A DNA stretch of 64,000 nt from Solimonas soli DSM 21787 (GCF_000474945.1 NZ_KI440838.1:99433-163432); one strand, 5' to 3'; counted from the first letter of the stretch, positions 49,927-58,620 are shown. The notes: a model not told the origin generated them from the letters alone. A program made the numbers and translations.

Positions 49927-50877
49927 ATGAACGACAGGAAGAAAACCGTGCTCGTCACCGGCGCCGCCGGCTCGCTGGCCAAGCGTGTCATCGCGCGGCT
50001 GCACGACCGTTACCAGGTGATCGCCGTCGATTTCCGCCGCAAGGTCGAGACCGACGCCGACATTCCCTCGTACAAGGTCGAAATCCACAAGCGCGGCTTC
50101 GAAGACGTGTTCCGCCGCCACCGGATCGACGCCGTGCTGCACATCGGCCGCATCTTCACGCACGAGGGCGACCGCACGCGGCGCTACAACGCCAACGTGC
50201 TCGGCAGCAAGCGACTGTTCGAGCTGTGCCGCAAGTACGGCGTCGGCCAGGTCATCGTGCACTCGACCTACTTCGTCTACGGCGCCTCCGCCTACAACCC
50301 GGCGCTGCTCGATGAAGACGCGCCGCTGAAGGCGAGCGAGGTCACGCAGGATCTGGTCGATTCGGTCGAGCTGGAGAACCTCGCGCAGATCTACCTGTGG
50401 AAGGCGCCCGAGCTGAACATCACCATCCTGCGTCCCTGCAACGTGCTCGGCCCCGGTGTGCGCAACACCATGTCGATGCTGCTGTCGCGGCCGCTGGTGC
50501 CGGTGCTGCTCGGGTTTTCGCCGCTGATGCAGTTCCTGCACGTCGACGACATGGCCGACGCCATGGTCGTTGCCTTCGAGCAGAACCGGCCGGGCATCTA
50601 CAACGTCGCGCCGGATGATTACGTGACCTACCAGGTCGCCGTCGAACAGTGCGGCTGCCGCAAGCTGTCGGTGCCCTCGGTGCCGCCGCTGCTGCCGAAG
50701 CTGATCAGCAGGCTGCTCAACTGGAACGACTTCTTCCCGCCGTACCTGGTGAACTATTTCAAGTACCCGGTGATCATCGACGGCCGCCTGTTCCAGCGCA
50801 CCTTCGGCTGGAAGCCGAAGCGCAATCTCAACGATATCTTCAGCTACTACCGCAAGCACAAGCTGCTGTCGGCCTGA
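49927..50877 (+). CDS. Atypical extended SDR / NAD-dependent epimerase-like protein
   Basis: The 316-residue protein has a Rossmann nucleotide-binding start ([18 protein letters not shown], about 8-25) and an extended-SDR fold with [12 protein letters not shown] near 113-124 and [15 protein letters not shown]. At the position of the catalytic YxxxK the sequence appears to be [13 protein letters not shown], so both Tyr and Lys seem lost. It may bind NAD(P) without normal SDR chemistry. It is next to the acyltransferase; this pairing is known to me from other proteobacteria but its role is unclear. Confidence 0.78.
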   Translation: MNDRKKTVLVTGAAGSLAKRVIARLHDRYQVIAVDFRRKVETDADIPSYKVEIHKRGFEDVFRRHRIDAVLHIGRIFTHEGDRTRRYNANVLGSKRLFELCRKYGVGQVIVHSTYFVYGASAYNPALLDEDAPLKASEVTQDLVDSVELENLAQIYLWKAPELNITILRPCNVLGPGVRNTMSMLLSRPLVPVLLGFSPLMQFLHVDDMADAMVVAFEQNRPGIYNVAPDDYVTYQVAVEQCGCRKLSVPSVPPLLPKLISRLLNWNDFFPPYLVNYFKYPVIIDGRLFQRTFGWKPKRNLNDIFSYYRKHKLLSA

Positions 50878-50980
50878 GGGAGATAGGCGTGGACGATCGG
50901 CGGGCTTGCAAGAATTCATTTTTCGAACCGGCGCGGCGGCACTAGACTGCGAGGCCGGGTCCCAGACTGGAGAGCAGGCA

Positions 50981-51487
50981 ATGAGCAAGACCAAGAAGAA
51001 GGATGGCGACGACAAGGCGCCGAAGATCGACATCGGCATCGACAAGAACCAGCGCAAGGCGATCGCCGACGGTCTGTCGCGCCTGCTCGCCGACGAGTAC
51101 ACGCTGTACCTGAAGACGCACAACTTTCACTGGAACGTCACCGGGCCGATGTTCAACACTCTGCACCTGATGTTCGAGACGCACTACAACGAATCGGCGC
51201 TGGCCGTCGATCTCGTTGCCGAGCGCATCCGCGCGCTGGGCTTCCCGGCACCGGGCACTTACAGGCAGTACGCGGCGCTGTCGTCGATCGACGAGACCGA
51301 CGGCGTGCCGGAGGCGATGGAAATGGTGCGCCTGCTGGTCAAGGGCCACGAGTCCTGCGCGAAGACCGCGCGCAGCGTGTTCCCGGTCGCCGAGCAGGCC
51401 GGCGACGAGCCGAGCTGCGATCTGCTGACGCAGCGCATGCAGCTGCACGAAAAGACCGCCTGGATGCTGCGCGCCCTTCTCGAGTAG
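50981..51487 (+). CDS. Dps-family ferritin-like DNA-protection protein
   Basis: The 168-residue protein is of the Dps/ferritin type. [19 protein letters not shown] (about 45-63) carries the inter-subunit ferroxidase His, and [22 protein letters not shown] holds the remaining acidic ligands. The N-terminal tail is Lys-rich ([15 protein letters not shown]), as in Dps proteins that bind DNA. It would store iron and protect DNA against peroxide. The ATG at 50981 is preceded by GGAGAG. A TAGACT -10-like site lies 33 bp upstream. Confidence 0.9.
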   Translation: MSKTKKKDGDDKAPKIDIGIDKNQRKAIADGLSRLLADEYTLYLKTHNFHWNVTGPMFNTLHLMFETHYNESALAVDLVAERIRALGFPAPGTYRQYAALSSIDETDGVPEAMEMVRLLVKGHESCAKTARSVFPVAEQAGDEPSCDLLTQRMQLHEKTAWMLRALLE

Positions 51488-51507
51488 CGCGCACCGGCCT
51501 GCTGCGC

Positions 51508-51577
51508 GGGCCGATCTCGCGATCTCCGTGCTCGCCGTACTCGTGTACGGCTGTGCGCGGGATCGCGACCTCGGCCC
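51508..51577. repeat. Long nested-hairpin element between dps and the ABC gene
   Basis: Outer arms GGGCCGATCTCGCGATC (51508-51524) and GATCGCGACCTCGGCCC (51561-51577) pair at 15 of 17 positions. An inner perfect hairpin GCCGTAC-TCGT-GTACGGC sits at 51534-51551. No gene is present in the 149-bp gap. It resembles dispersed REP-like palindromes of high-G+C gammaproteobacteria; copy number is not known. Confidence 0.6.
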
Positions 51578-51636
51578 TGCTCACAACGGCCGCTGCACGC
51601 GACCGCGCGTGCGCCAACGATCGATAAAGAAACAGC

Positions 51637-52668
51637 TTGAACAGCGATAACCAAACTCCCCTGCTCGCGGTACGCCAGCTGCGCGTGCACTACCGTGGCC
51701 GGCGCTGGCTGCCCTGGCAGCCGGCACCGACGCTGCGCGCAATCGACGATCTCAACTTCAACCTGCACCGCGGCGAGATTCTCGGCGTGGTCGGCGAGTC
51801 GGGCTCGGGCAAGTCGACGCTGGCCCGCGTGCTGGTCGGACTGCAGGGCATCACTGCCGGCTCGGTGCGTTTCGAAGGGCGCGAGCTCAAAGGCCTGCAC
51901 AAGCGCGACTGGCGCGCGCTGCGCCGCGACGTGCAGCTGGTGTTCCAGGACCCGCTCGCCAGCCTCAATCCCCGGCACAAGATCGGCCGCAGCATCGGCG
52001 AGCCGCTCAAAGCGCTGTATCCGGAAATGAGCCGCGAGGAGCGCCGCGACCGCGTGCGAGAAATGCTCGAACAGGTCGGGCTCGACGGCGTCGACGCCGA
52101 GCGCTATCCGCATGAATTCTCCGGCGGCCAGTGCCAGCGCGTCGCCATCGCCCGCGCCCTGATCGTGCGTCCGAAGCTGCTGATCTGCGACGAGCCGGTG
52201 TCGGCGCTCGACGTCTCGGTGCAGGCACAGATCGTCAACCTGCTGCGCGAGCTGCAGCGCCGCTACGATCTGGCGATCCTGTTCATCGCCCACGATCTCG
52301 CCGTGGTCCGCCACATCAGCGACCGCGTGCTGGTGATGTACTTCGGCAAGCTGATGGAGCAGGCCGATCGCGAGGCGCTGTTCAGCACGCCGCGCCATCC
52401 GTACACGCGCGCGCTGCTGGCGGCGATTCCCGGTCACGAGGCATTCCGCGGCTTCCGCGCCCGTGACGGCGAGCTGCCGAGCCCCTACGCGCCGCCGGTC
52501 GGCTGTCTGTTCGTGTCGCGCTGCCCGATGGCCGACGAGCAGTGCACGCGGCGTCCGCCGCATTACCGCCGATATGCGGACGGCGCCGTCGCGCTGTGCC
52601 ATTACGCGAGCGAGTTCGGCCGCGACGGCATCGTCGATCTCGAGACCGCCGCTCTGGCGATGCGCTGA
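51637..52668 (+). CDS. OppF/DppF-type ABC transporter ATP-binding protein, orphan
   Basis: The 343-residue ATPase has Walker A GESGSGKSTLARVLVG (about 54-69), Q-loop FQDPLASLNP, signature FSGGQCQRVAIARAL, Walker B LLICDEPVSALD and switch AHDLAVVRH. A C-terminal oligopeptide-type domain follows, with the cysteine-containing segment GCLFVSRCPMADEQC (OppF-type Fe-S or Zn motif). No permease, binding protein or OppD partner is present nearby. The start is TTG at 51637 with a weak AAAGAAAC upstream. It could serve a transporter encoded elsewhere. Confidence 0.9.
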   Translation: MNSDNQTPLLAVRQLRVHYRGRRWLPWQPAPTLRAIDDLNFNLHRGEILGVVGESGSGKSTLARVLVGLQGITAGSVRFEGRELKGLHKRDWRALRRDVQLVFQDPLASLNPRHKIGRSIGEPLKALYPEMSREERRDRVREMLEQVGLDGVDAERYPHEFSGGQCQRVAIARALIVRPKLLICDEPVSALDVSVQAQIVNLLRELQRRYDLAILFIAHDLAVVRHISDRVLVMYFGKLMEQADREALFSTPRHPYTRALLAAIPGHEAFRGFRARDGELPSPYAPPVGCLFVSRCPMADEQCTRRPPHYRRYADGAVALCHYASEFGRDGIVDLETAALAMR

Positions 52669-52677
52669 AACGAAAAG

Positions 52678-52697
52678 GCCGCGGCTCGCGCCGCGGC
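52678..52697. terminator. Bidirectional terminator between the ABC and acyl-CoA dehydrogenase genes
   Basis: GCCGCGGC arms (52678-52685, 52690-52697) around TCGC lie between two convergent genes. On the minus strand a TTTT run follows, so termination of the acyl-CoA dehydrogenase transcript is better supported. Confidence 0.6.
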
Positions 52698-52728
52698 TTC
52701 GTCCTCTCCGCCAAAGGCCGCGGCCGGT

Positions 52729-53916
52729 TCAGGCGGCTTCCGGCGCCGCGCGCTTCTTGCCGGGCAGGATGCCCATCAGCTTGCAGATGATGCTGAGCAT
52801 CACCTCGTCGGCGCCGCCGCCGATCGAGATGAGCCGCGAATCGCGGTAGGCGCGGCTCACGACGTTGTCCCACATGAAGCCCTGGCCGCCCCAGAACTGC
52901 AGACAGGCGTCGGTCACCTCGCGCGAGACGCGGCCGACCTTGAGCTTGCACATGCTGGCGAGCATCGCCAGCTGTTCCGGCGAGCGGCGGCCGGCGACAT
53001 AGTCCTCGGTCGACTGGTAGATCAGCGCCTTCAGCGCTTCGACCTCGGTGCGCAGCTCGGCGAGGCGGAAATGCACGACCTGGTTGTCGAGCAGGGCCCG
53101 GCCGAAAGCCTGGCGCTGGCCGGTGTAGGCGATCGTGTCATCGATGAGGTTGAAGAGATTGTCGATGCCGCTGGCGGCGCCGAACAGCCGCTCCTCCTGG
53201 AACTGCAGCATCTGGTAGGTGAAGCCCATGCCTTCCTGGCCGATCAGGTTGCGCTGCGGCACGCGCACCTCGTCGAGGAAGATCATCGCCGTGTCGGAGG
53301 CGCGCATGCCGAGCTTGTCGAGCTTGGTCTTGCGGTCGATGCCCTTGGCATCCATCGGTACGACGATCAGGCTCTTGCTCCGGTGCGGCTTGCCGTCGGA
53401 GGTGTTGACCAGCATGCAGGCCCAGTCGGCCTGCGTGCCGTTGGTGATCCACATCTTCGAGCCATTGATGACGTAATCGCCGCCGTCCTTGCGCGCCGTC
53501 GTCCGGATGCCGGCGACATCGGAGCCGGCGCCCGCCTCGGACACCGCGATCGACACCACCATCTCGCCGCTGATCGCCGGCGCGAGATAGTCGCGGCGCA
53601 ACGCGTCGGAACCGAAGCGGGCGAGCGCCGGCGTCGCCATGTCGGTCTGTACGCCGATCGCCATCGGCACCGAGCCGCACTTGCAGTTGCCGAGCGCCTG
53701 CGCGAACAGCACCTCGTAAGAATAGTCAAGGCCGAGACCGCCGTAGGCCGTCGGCTTGGTGATGCCGAGCAGGCCGAGCGCGCCCATCTTCTTCATGATC
53801 TCGTGTGCCGGCCAGATGCCGGCGCGCTCCCACGCATCGACGTGCGGATTCAGTTCTTCCTCGACGAAGCGCTTCGTGGTCCGGTAAATCTCCTGATGCT
53901 CGTGCGTAAGCTGCAT
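52729..53916 (-). CDS. Acyl-CoA dehydrogenase family protein
   Basis: The 395-residue flavoenzyme has the ACAD signature VSIAVSEAGAGSDVAGIRT (about 119-137), the FAD segment MWITNGTQADWACML and C-terminal AYRDSRLISIGGGADEVML. In the last motif the usual EGT catalytic Glu is replaced by glycine, as in IVD/LCAD- and AtuD-type members. The candidate base is the Glu in QFQEERLFGAASG (near 240). A citronellyl-CoA or branched-chain acyl-CoA dehydrogenase is plausible. GGGAG precedes the ATG at 53916. No other beta-oxidation gene is adjacent. Confidence 0.9.
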   Translation of the reverse strand: MQLTHEHQEIYRTTKRFVEEELNPHVDAWERAGIWPAHEIMKKMGALGLLGITKPTAYGGLGLDYSYEVLFAQALGNCKCGSVPMAIGVQTDMATPALARFGSDALRRDYLAPAISGEMVVSIAVSEAGAGSDVAGIRTTARKDGGDYVINGSKMWITNGTQADWACMLVNTSDGKPHRSKSLIVVPMDAKGIDRKTKLDKLGMRASDTAMIFLDEVRVPQRNLIGQEGMGFTYQMLQFQEERLFGAASGIDNLFNLIDDTIAYTGQRQAFGRALLDNQVVHFRLAELRTEVEALKALIYQSTEDYVAGRRSPEQLAMLASMCKLKVGRVSREVTDACLQFWGGQGFMWDNVVSRAYRDSRLISIGGGADEVMLSIICKLMGILPGKKRAAPEAA

Positions 53917-54050
53917 TACCGGCGCTCCCGGGCTGAGTTCGAAGCGCTATATAAGACTCGCCTCGCGCGAAGGTCAATGCATCGCGAGCCACGCGCGGGC
54001 GTGGAGAAATGAAGATTACCGAACGAGCCGGAAGCGGTGAGCGCGAGCGC

Positions 54051-54887
54051 TCAATGCGGCTGGCGCGAGGGCTTCGGCAAGCCGTGCAGCCGCAGCTCGA
54101 ACAGGGCCGGCCAGCGCTTGCCGGTGAAGTAGAAGAGGTCGCGCGGCGCGTCGTAGGCGATGCCGTTGAGCACGTCGTCGCTCGCGCTCCAGTTTGCCGG
54201 CTTGTCGAAGCGGGCACTGAGCGCGCCGAGATCGAGCCAGGCGCGCACGACGCCGTCGGCCGGGTCGATGACGGCGACGCGATCGGTCTGCCAGATGTTC
54301 GCGAAGATCAGGCCGCGCGCGTACTCGAGTTCATTGAGGCGCGTGACCGGCGTGTCGCCGTCGCGCACCTCGATGCTGCGCACCACATGGAAGTCATCGG
54401 GGTCGCGGAAGCGCAGCGTCGCGCTGCCGTCGCTCATGATGAGATGCCGCGCATCGTGCGTGAGGCCCCAGCCTTCGCCCTCGTAATGCAGCACGCGTTG
54501 CGGCGTGAAGTCGCGCGCGTCATAGACGACCGCGAGCTGTTCGTGCCAGGTCAGTTGATAGACGTGACCACCCGAACAGGTGATGCCTTCGCCGAACACG
54601 GCGGCCGGCAGCGGACGCCGCTGCAGCACCGCGCCATCGTCGATTCGCTTCCGAATTAGCGCAGAAAGGCCGTAAAGGCCGGTGCTCTCGAGCATCGCGC
54701 CATCGCAGATTTCGAGGCCTTCGGTGAAGTCTTCGCGTGCATGCGCAAGCATGCGAACGACCTCGTATCGCAAAGATGACGATGCCTTGAAATCCGCGTC
54801 AGAGCTACGTTTCAAGGCCATCGCGTCATTGCATGCAAGTGTCGTCGCGATGACGAAAAGCATGATGCGGATGAGCGGTGCACGCAT
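54051..54887 (-). CDS. Glutaminyl-peptide cyclotransferase (beta-propeller type)
   Basis: The 278-residue periplasmic enzyme has a signal peptide (hydrophobic to about residue 24) and the plant/bacterial-type glutaminyl cyclase propeller: HAREDFTEGLEICDGAML (about 48-65), VTRLNELEYARGLIFANIW, and NGIAYDAPRDLFYFTGKRWP at the C-terminus. These enzymes convert N-terminal Gln to pyroglutamate. It is unrelated in fold to the zinc-dependent animal enzyme. It is divergent from the histone-like gene at 55033, across a 145-bp A/T-rich spacer. Confidence 0.9.
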   Translation of the reverse strand: MRAPLIRIMLFVIATTLACNDAMALKRSSDADFKASSSLRYEVVRMLAHAREDFTEGLEICDGAMLESTGLYGLSALIRKRIDDGAVLQRRPLPAAVFGEGITCSGGHVYQLTWHEQLAVVYDARDFTPQRVLHYEGEGWGLTHDARHLIMSDGSATLRFRDPDDFHVVRSIEVRDGDTPVTRLNELEYARGLIFANIWQTDRVAVIDPADGVVRAWLDLGALSARFDKPANWSASDDVLNGIAYDAPRDLFYFTGKRWPALFELRLHGLPKPSRQPH

Positions 54888-54917
54888 GATCTTATGAAAT
54901 CGTTCCGGATGAAGACG

Positions 54918-54946
54918 TTGATTTGAAAACTTTTTATCAGTAAAAA
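54918..54946 (+). promoter_or_regulatory. Promoter of the histone-like gene
   Basis: TTGATT (54918-54923) and TAAAAA (54941-54946) are separated by 17 bp, both matching sigma-70 consensus at four of six positions, in an unusually A/T-rich stretch. The predicted leader is about 80 nt. Confidence 0.5.
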
Positions 54947-55032
54947 TTCACAACGTGGAAACACGCAAGTGGGCGTTTTCCAAATCTGCGCGGAGATTTC
55001 CGCGAACCTTGTGAAACGAGGAGGATGTAAAG

Positions 55033-55191
55033 ATGGCGACTGCGAAGAAGGCTGCTAAGAAGACGACGAAGAAGGCTGCCAAGAAGGCTCCGGCCAAGAA
55101 GGCGGTGAAGAAGGCGGTGAAGAAGGTTGCCAAGAAGGCGGCAAAGAAGGCAACCAAGAAGGCCACCAAGAAGACGGCGAAGAAGAAGTAA
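55033..55191 (+). CDS. Small histone H1-like lysine/alanine repeat protein
   Basis: The 52-residue protein is almost pure Lys, Ala, Thr and Val: 25 of 52 residues are Lys, arranged as KK pairs every four residues or so (MATAKKAAKK, then TTKKAAKKAP and so on). There are no acidic or aromatic residues. This resembles the C-terminal tails of histone H1-like bacterial proteins (AlgP, Hc1/HctB type), which bind DNA or RNA. GAGGAGG sits 8 bases before the ATG, and a promoter is present, so the gene is real though short. It is probably nucleoid-associated. Confidence 0.82.
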   Translation: MATAKKAAKKTTKKAAKKAPAKKAVKKAVKKVAKKAAKKATKKATKKTAKKK

Positions 55192-55366
55192 GCAGGTCTC
55201 GTCGCAAGGGCGGCCCTCTCGACGAGAGGACCAAAGCCGCACAGACTGCCGCCCACTTCCAATAAGTTCAAAGAGGCACTTCACTCCTGACGCCGCGGCT
55301 ACTCGGTCTTCGACTAGCCGCGCTTTCTTCAGGATCGCGTTCCCCGACGCCCGACGAAGCCGCCGC

Positions 55367-55372
55367 TACAAT
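55367..55372 (+). promoter_or_regulatory. Putative -10 element of yicC
   Basis: TACAAT 54 bases before the yicC ATG, in the same ctacaatg context as the prfC site at 15734. No -35 seen. Confidence 0.4.
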
Positions 55373-55426
55373 GGCACCGCATCGTCCCGCCGCACCGGCG
55401 GCGACCTCCACGGGGAGTCCCCATCC

Positions 55427-56293
55427 ATGATTCACAGCATGACGGGCTATGCCCGCGCCGAGGCGGCGTTTCCCTGGGGACGTCTGGCCTGGGAGCTGCG
55501 CTCCGTCAATCACCGCTACTTCGACGTGCAGTTCAAGCTGCCCGAGGAGTTCCGCGTGCTCGAAGGCGAGCTGCGGCAGGTGGCCGGCGGCAGGATCGCG
55601 CGCGGCAAGGTCGAATGCGGGCTGCGCTACACGCGCGACGCGACCGGCGCCGATCAGATCGAGCTCGACCACGCGCGCATCGCGCAGCTGAAGACCGCGC
55701 TCGACGCGCTGGCCGCCGAACTCGGCGCGACCGGCGTGCCGGAGCCGATGCGCGTGCTCGCCTATCCCGGCGTGGTGCGCGAGGAGCAGGCCGACTTCGC
55801 GCCGCTGCTCGCCGAGGCGCGCAAGCTGTTCGACGCGGCGCTGCGCGATTTCGCGGCGGCGCGCGCCAGAGAGGGCGAGCGCCTGCTGCAGTACATCGTC
55901 GAGCGCTGCGCGGCGATCGAGACGCTGGTCGGCGAGGTGCGCGCGCGGCATCCGCTGGTCCGCGAGCAATGGCTCGCGCGTCTGCAGGCGCGCTGCGCCG
56001 AACTCGGCGTCGATCTGGAGCCGCAGCGGCTCGCGCAGGAACTGGCGCTGATGGCGCAACGCCTCGACGTCGACGAGGAAATGTCGCGCCTGCTCAGCCA
56101 TCTGCAGGAAGTGAAGACCTCGCTGGCGCGCGGCGAGTCGGTCGGCCGCCGTCTCGATTTCCTGATGCAGGAGCTGAACCGCGAGGCCAACACCCTGTCG
56201 TCGAAATCGCAGGACGCCGAGATGACGCGCTGCGCGGTGGAGATGAAGGTGGCGATCGAGCAAATTCGCGAGCAGGTGCAGAACATCGAGTAG
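55427..56293 (+). CDS. yicC: YicC-family endoribonuclease
   Basis: The 288-residue protein matches YicC: MIHSMTGYARAEA at the start, LRSVNHRYFDVQFKLPEEFR near 26-45, and the highly conserved C-terminus SVGRRLDFLMQELNREANTL with SKSQDAEMTRCAVEMKV. YicC-like proteins are metal-dependent RNases reported to act on small RNAs in E. coli. In many genomes yicC is directly upstream of gmk; here two genes are inserted between. The ATG at 55427 gives the canonical start; an upstream frame through the histone region is rejected. Confidence 0.95.
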   Translation: MIHSMTGYARAEAAFPWGRLAWELRSVNHRYFDVQFKLPEEFRVLEGELRQVAGGRIARGKVECGLRYTRDATGADQIELDHARIAQLKTALDALAAELGATGVPEPMRVLAYPGVVREEQADFAPLLAEARKLFDAALRDFAAARAREGERLLQYIVERCAAIETLVGEVRARHPLVREQWLARLQARCAELGVDLEPQRLAQELALMAQRLDVDEEMSRLLSHLQEVKTSLARGESVGRRLDFLMQELNREANTLSSKSQDAEMTRCAVEMKVAIEQIREQVQNIE

Positions 56294-56334
56294 CGCGAGG
56301 CGGCGCACGGGCTGTCGCGCGGCTGCGGCTGTCT

Positions 56335-56340
56335 TATAGT
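56335..56340 (+). promoter_or_regulatory. Putative -10 element of the LVIVD/DUF305 pair
   Basis: TATAGT in CTTATAGTGGC, 82 bases before the ATG at 56423. The same hexamer occurs before gmk. Confidence 0.4.
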
Positions 56341-56422
56341 GGCATCGACGGTGGCGTCGGCTCGCGAAGCCGGCAGGACTGCCGCACACAAGACGCCGCA
56401 TACAAGACGATGGGGGAGTGCC

Positions 56423-57973
56423 ATGTCGATGCTCGCTTGCCGCACCGCGCTGGTCGCGGCGCTGATGTCCTTGCTGGTCGCCTGCGGCAGCAGCGATCCC
56501 GCGGCGGTCGATGAAGGTTCCGAGGTCGCGCTCGCGAAGTGCGGTCCCGGTTCGCAACCGGAGACGGGCGTGCAGGGCCAGGTGCCGCTCGCCGATCGCC
56601 AGAGCGGCCGCAATCTGCAGGGCTACCGTTGCAACCTCGAACTCGTCGGCCAGTATCAGGGTGCTGGCGCCAGCGTCGTCAGTCCGTCGTCCGGCACCTG
56701 CGCGTATCTGTCGACCAGCGGCGTGCTGCTCGATCCGCTGCAGGCGCTGGCGCCCGACCCCGGCGTGCTGGTCGTCGATGCCAGCGATCCGGCGCAGCCG
56801 CTGCGCGCGACGAATCTGGCGGGGCCGTCGATGCTGATCGGCACCTGGGAGTCGCTCAAGGTGAACGAACCGCGCAAGCTGCTCGGCGGCGTCGCCGTCG
56901 GCGCATTGACCGGCGCCGCCTTCTTCGACGTCTACGACATCGCCGACTGCGCGCATCCCGTTCATCTCAATGCGCTCGGCGGCACCGGACTCGAACTGCC
57001 GAACAACTTGCTCGGCCACGAAGGCAACTGGGCGCCGGACGGCCTGACCTACTGGGCGACCGGCCTGATCGGCGGTTCGATCACCGCGATCGACGTGGCC
57101 GGGCCGGGCCGGCCGAAGATCGTCTACACCGGCCTGCAGGGATTCCCCGCCAATCACGGCGCCGAGTTCAGCGCCGACGGCAAGACGATGTACCTCGCGA
57201 CCTGCTTCCCCGGCGGCGTCGCCATCCTCGACGTCAGTGACGTGCAGGAGCGCAAGGCCGTGCCGCAGATCCGCCAGCTCGGCTCCGTCACCTGGAATCC
57301 GTTCAGCTGCGGCCAGCATGCGATTCCGGTGACCTGGCAGGGCAGGCCATACCTGATCGCGCCCGACGAATTCGATTCGGAAGGCATCCATATCATCGAC
57401 ATCACCGATCCGTCGCGGCCCGCGGTCGTGCGGCAGATCCAGCTGCAGATCCAGTTCAAGGAGAACGCTGCGCTGCGCACCGCGGACACCGCCGGCGACG
57501 GCCTGTTCGGCTACGAGTCGCACTACTGCGCGGTCGATCGCGCCGCCGATCCGACGGCGCTGGCCTGCGGCTATTTCCAGTCCGGCGTGCGCGTCTTCGA
57601 CATCCGCGATCCGCGGCGCGTGCGCGAGATCGCCTACTACAACCCGCCGGCGCAGACCGGCAAGGGCCTGGCGCTGCAGCACTCGCTGCATGCCTGGATC
57701 GGCGGCCTGCTGCCGCCGATCTCCGATCTCTACACCTCGGATTCCGGCGTCAGCGTCGGTACGCTGAGCATCGACGCGCGCTACGTCGGTGCTTTCGTCG
57801 GCTCGCTGCCGCAGCTGCTCGCCAACGTCGGCAGCGGACCGCTGTCGGGCAATCTCGGCGCCGACTGGTGCAGCTCGCCGCCGCGCTTCGTCGGCGACCG
57901 GCTGTGGGTGACGTGCATGGACAACGGCTTCATGGTCCTGCAGTTCAGCAACGGCGTGTTCCCGATCCACTGA
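56423..57973 (+). CDS. LVIVD-repeat lipoprotein
   Basis: The 516-residue product has a lipoprotein signal (ALMSLLVACGSS) and a large propeller-like domain with LVIVD-type units, each giving a xVFDVSDP pattern: VLVVDASDPAQPLRATN, FFDVYDIADCAHP, VAILDVSDVQE, IHIIDITDPSRPAVV and VRVFDIRDPRRVREIAYY. Several cysteine pairs are present. GGGGGAGTG precedes the ATG at 56423. The gene is two bases ahead of a DUF305 gene, forming an operon; I recall the same pairing in actinobacteria. Its role is unknown, possibly metal- or surface-related. Confidence 0.85.
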   Translation: MSMLACRTALVAALMSLLVACGSSDPAAVDEGSEVALAKCGPGSQPETGVQGQVPLADRQSGRNLQGYRCNLELVGQYQGAGASVVSPSSGTCAYLSTSGVLLDPLQALAPDPGVLVVDASDPAQPLRATNLAGPSMLIGTWESLKVNEPRKLLGGVAVGALTGAAFFDVYDIADCAHPVHLNALGGTGLELPNNLLGHEGNWAPDGLTYWATGLIGGSITAIDVAGPGRPKIVYTGLQGFPANHGAEFSADGKTMYLATCFPGGVAILDVSDVQERKAVPQIRQLGSVTWNPFSCGQHAIPVTWQGRPYLIAPDEFDSEGIHIIDITDPSRPAVVRQIQLQIQFKENAALRTADTAGDGLFGYESHYCAVDRAADPTALACGYFQSGVRVFDIRDPRRVREIAYYNPPAQTGKGLALQHSLHAWIGGLLPPISDLYTSDSGVSVGTLSIDARYVGAFVGSLPQLLANVGSGPLSGNLGADWCSSPPRFVGDRLWVTCMDNGFMVLQFSNGVFPIH

Positions 57974-57975
57974 GC

Positions 57976-58620
57976 GTGCGCGCCTTCGCCATCGCCGCAC
58001 TGTCGCTGCTCGCCGTGACGGTGTCCTGCGCGGCCGGCTACGGTTTCGGCCGACACGTGGTATCGGCCGCGGCGTCGTCCCCTGCGCCGGACCCGGTCGA
58101 CGTCGGCTTCGCGCAGGCCATGCGCGCACACCACGATCAGGCCATCGTCATGACGCAGATCCTGCTCGGGCGCGGCGACACGCCGCTCGCCGGTCTGGCG
58201 CGCGCCATCCAGTCGGCGCAGCTGCTCGAGATCGGCCAGATGAAGGGCTGGCTGCAGCTGTGGCGGCAGCCGCTGCTGCCGGCGACGCCGGGCATGGACT
58301 GGATGCTGTTCGGACGCGAGCCGCCGGACGCCGCCCTGAAGCGCTACCTGAGCGACTGCCGCGATGCGGCCGGCGGCATGCCGGGTCTGGCGACACAGGA
58401 GGAGCTGGAGCGCCTGCGCCGGCTCGACGGTCCGGTGCGCGATCGGCTGTTCCTCGGACTGATGATCCGCCATCACGAGGGCGGGCTGCCGATGGCGCGC
58501 TTCGCGGCGCGCAATGCCGGCAGCGACGCAGTGCGCGCGCTGGGCGCCGAGATCGTCGCGCAGCAGACGCAGGAGCTGGCGACGATGGCGCTGGCGCTGC
58601 AGCATCTCGGCGGCGCCTAG
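57976..58620 (+). CDS. DUF305 exported protein
   Basis: The 214-residue product starts at GTG, two bases after the LVIVD stop. It has a signal sequence (VRAFAIAALSLLAVTVSC, possibly lipidated) and two DUF305 motifs: FAQAMRAHHDQAIVM near 44-58 and LMIRHHEGGLPMARFA near 160-175. The HH/Met pattern repeated twice suggests a ferritin-like helical bundle binding metal, perhaps copper. DUF305 proteins often sit with copper-resistance genes, none of which are here. It forms a unit with the LVIVD gene between yicC and gmk. Confidence 0.87.
   Translation: MRAFAIAALSLLAVTVSCAAGYGFGRHVVSAAASSPAPDPVDVGFAQAMRAHHDQAIVMTQILLGRGDTPLAGLARAIQSAQLLEIGQMKGWLQLWRQPLLPATPGMDWMLFGREPPDAALKRYLSDCRDAAGGMPGLATQEELERLRRLDGPVRDRLFLGLMIRHHEGGLPMARFAARNAGSDAVRALGAEIVAQQTQELATMALALQHLGGA

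Noticed and set aside
54937-55284. Leu/Arg- and Phe-rich minus-strand frames
   Set aside because: They are antisense to the lysine-rich gene at 55033 and have no start signals.
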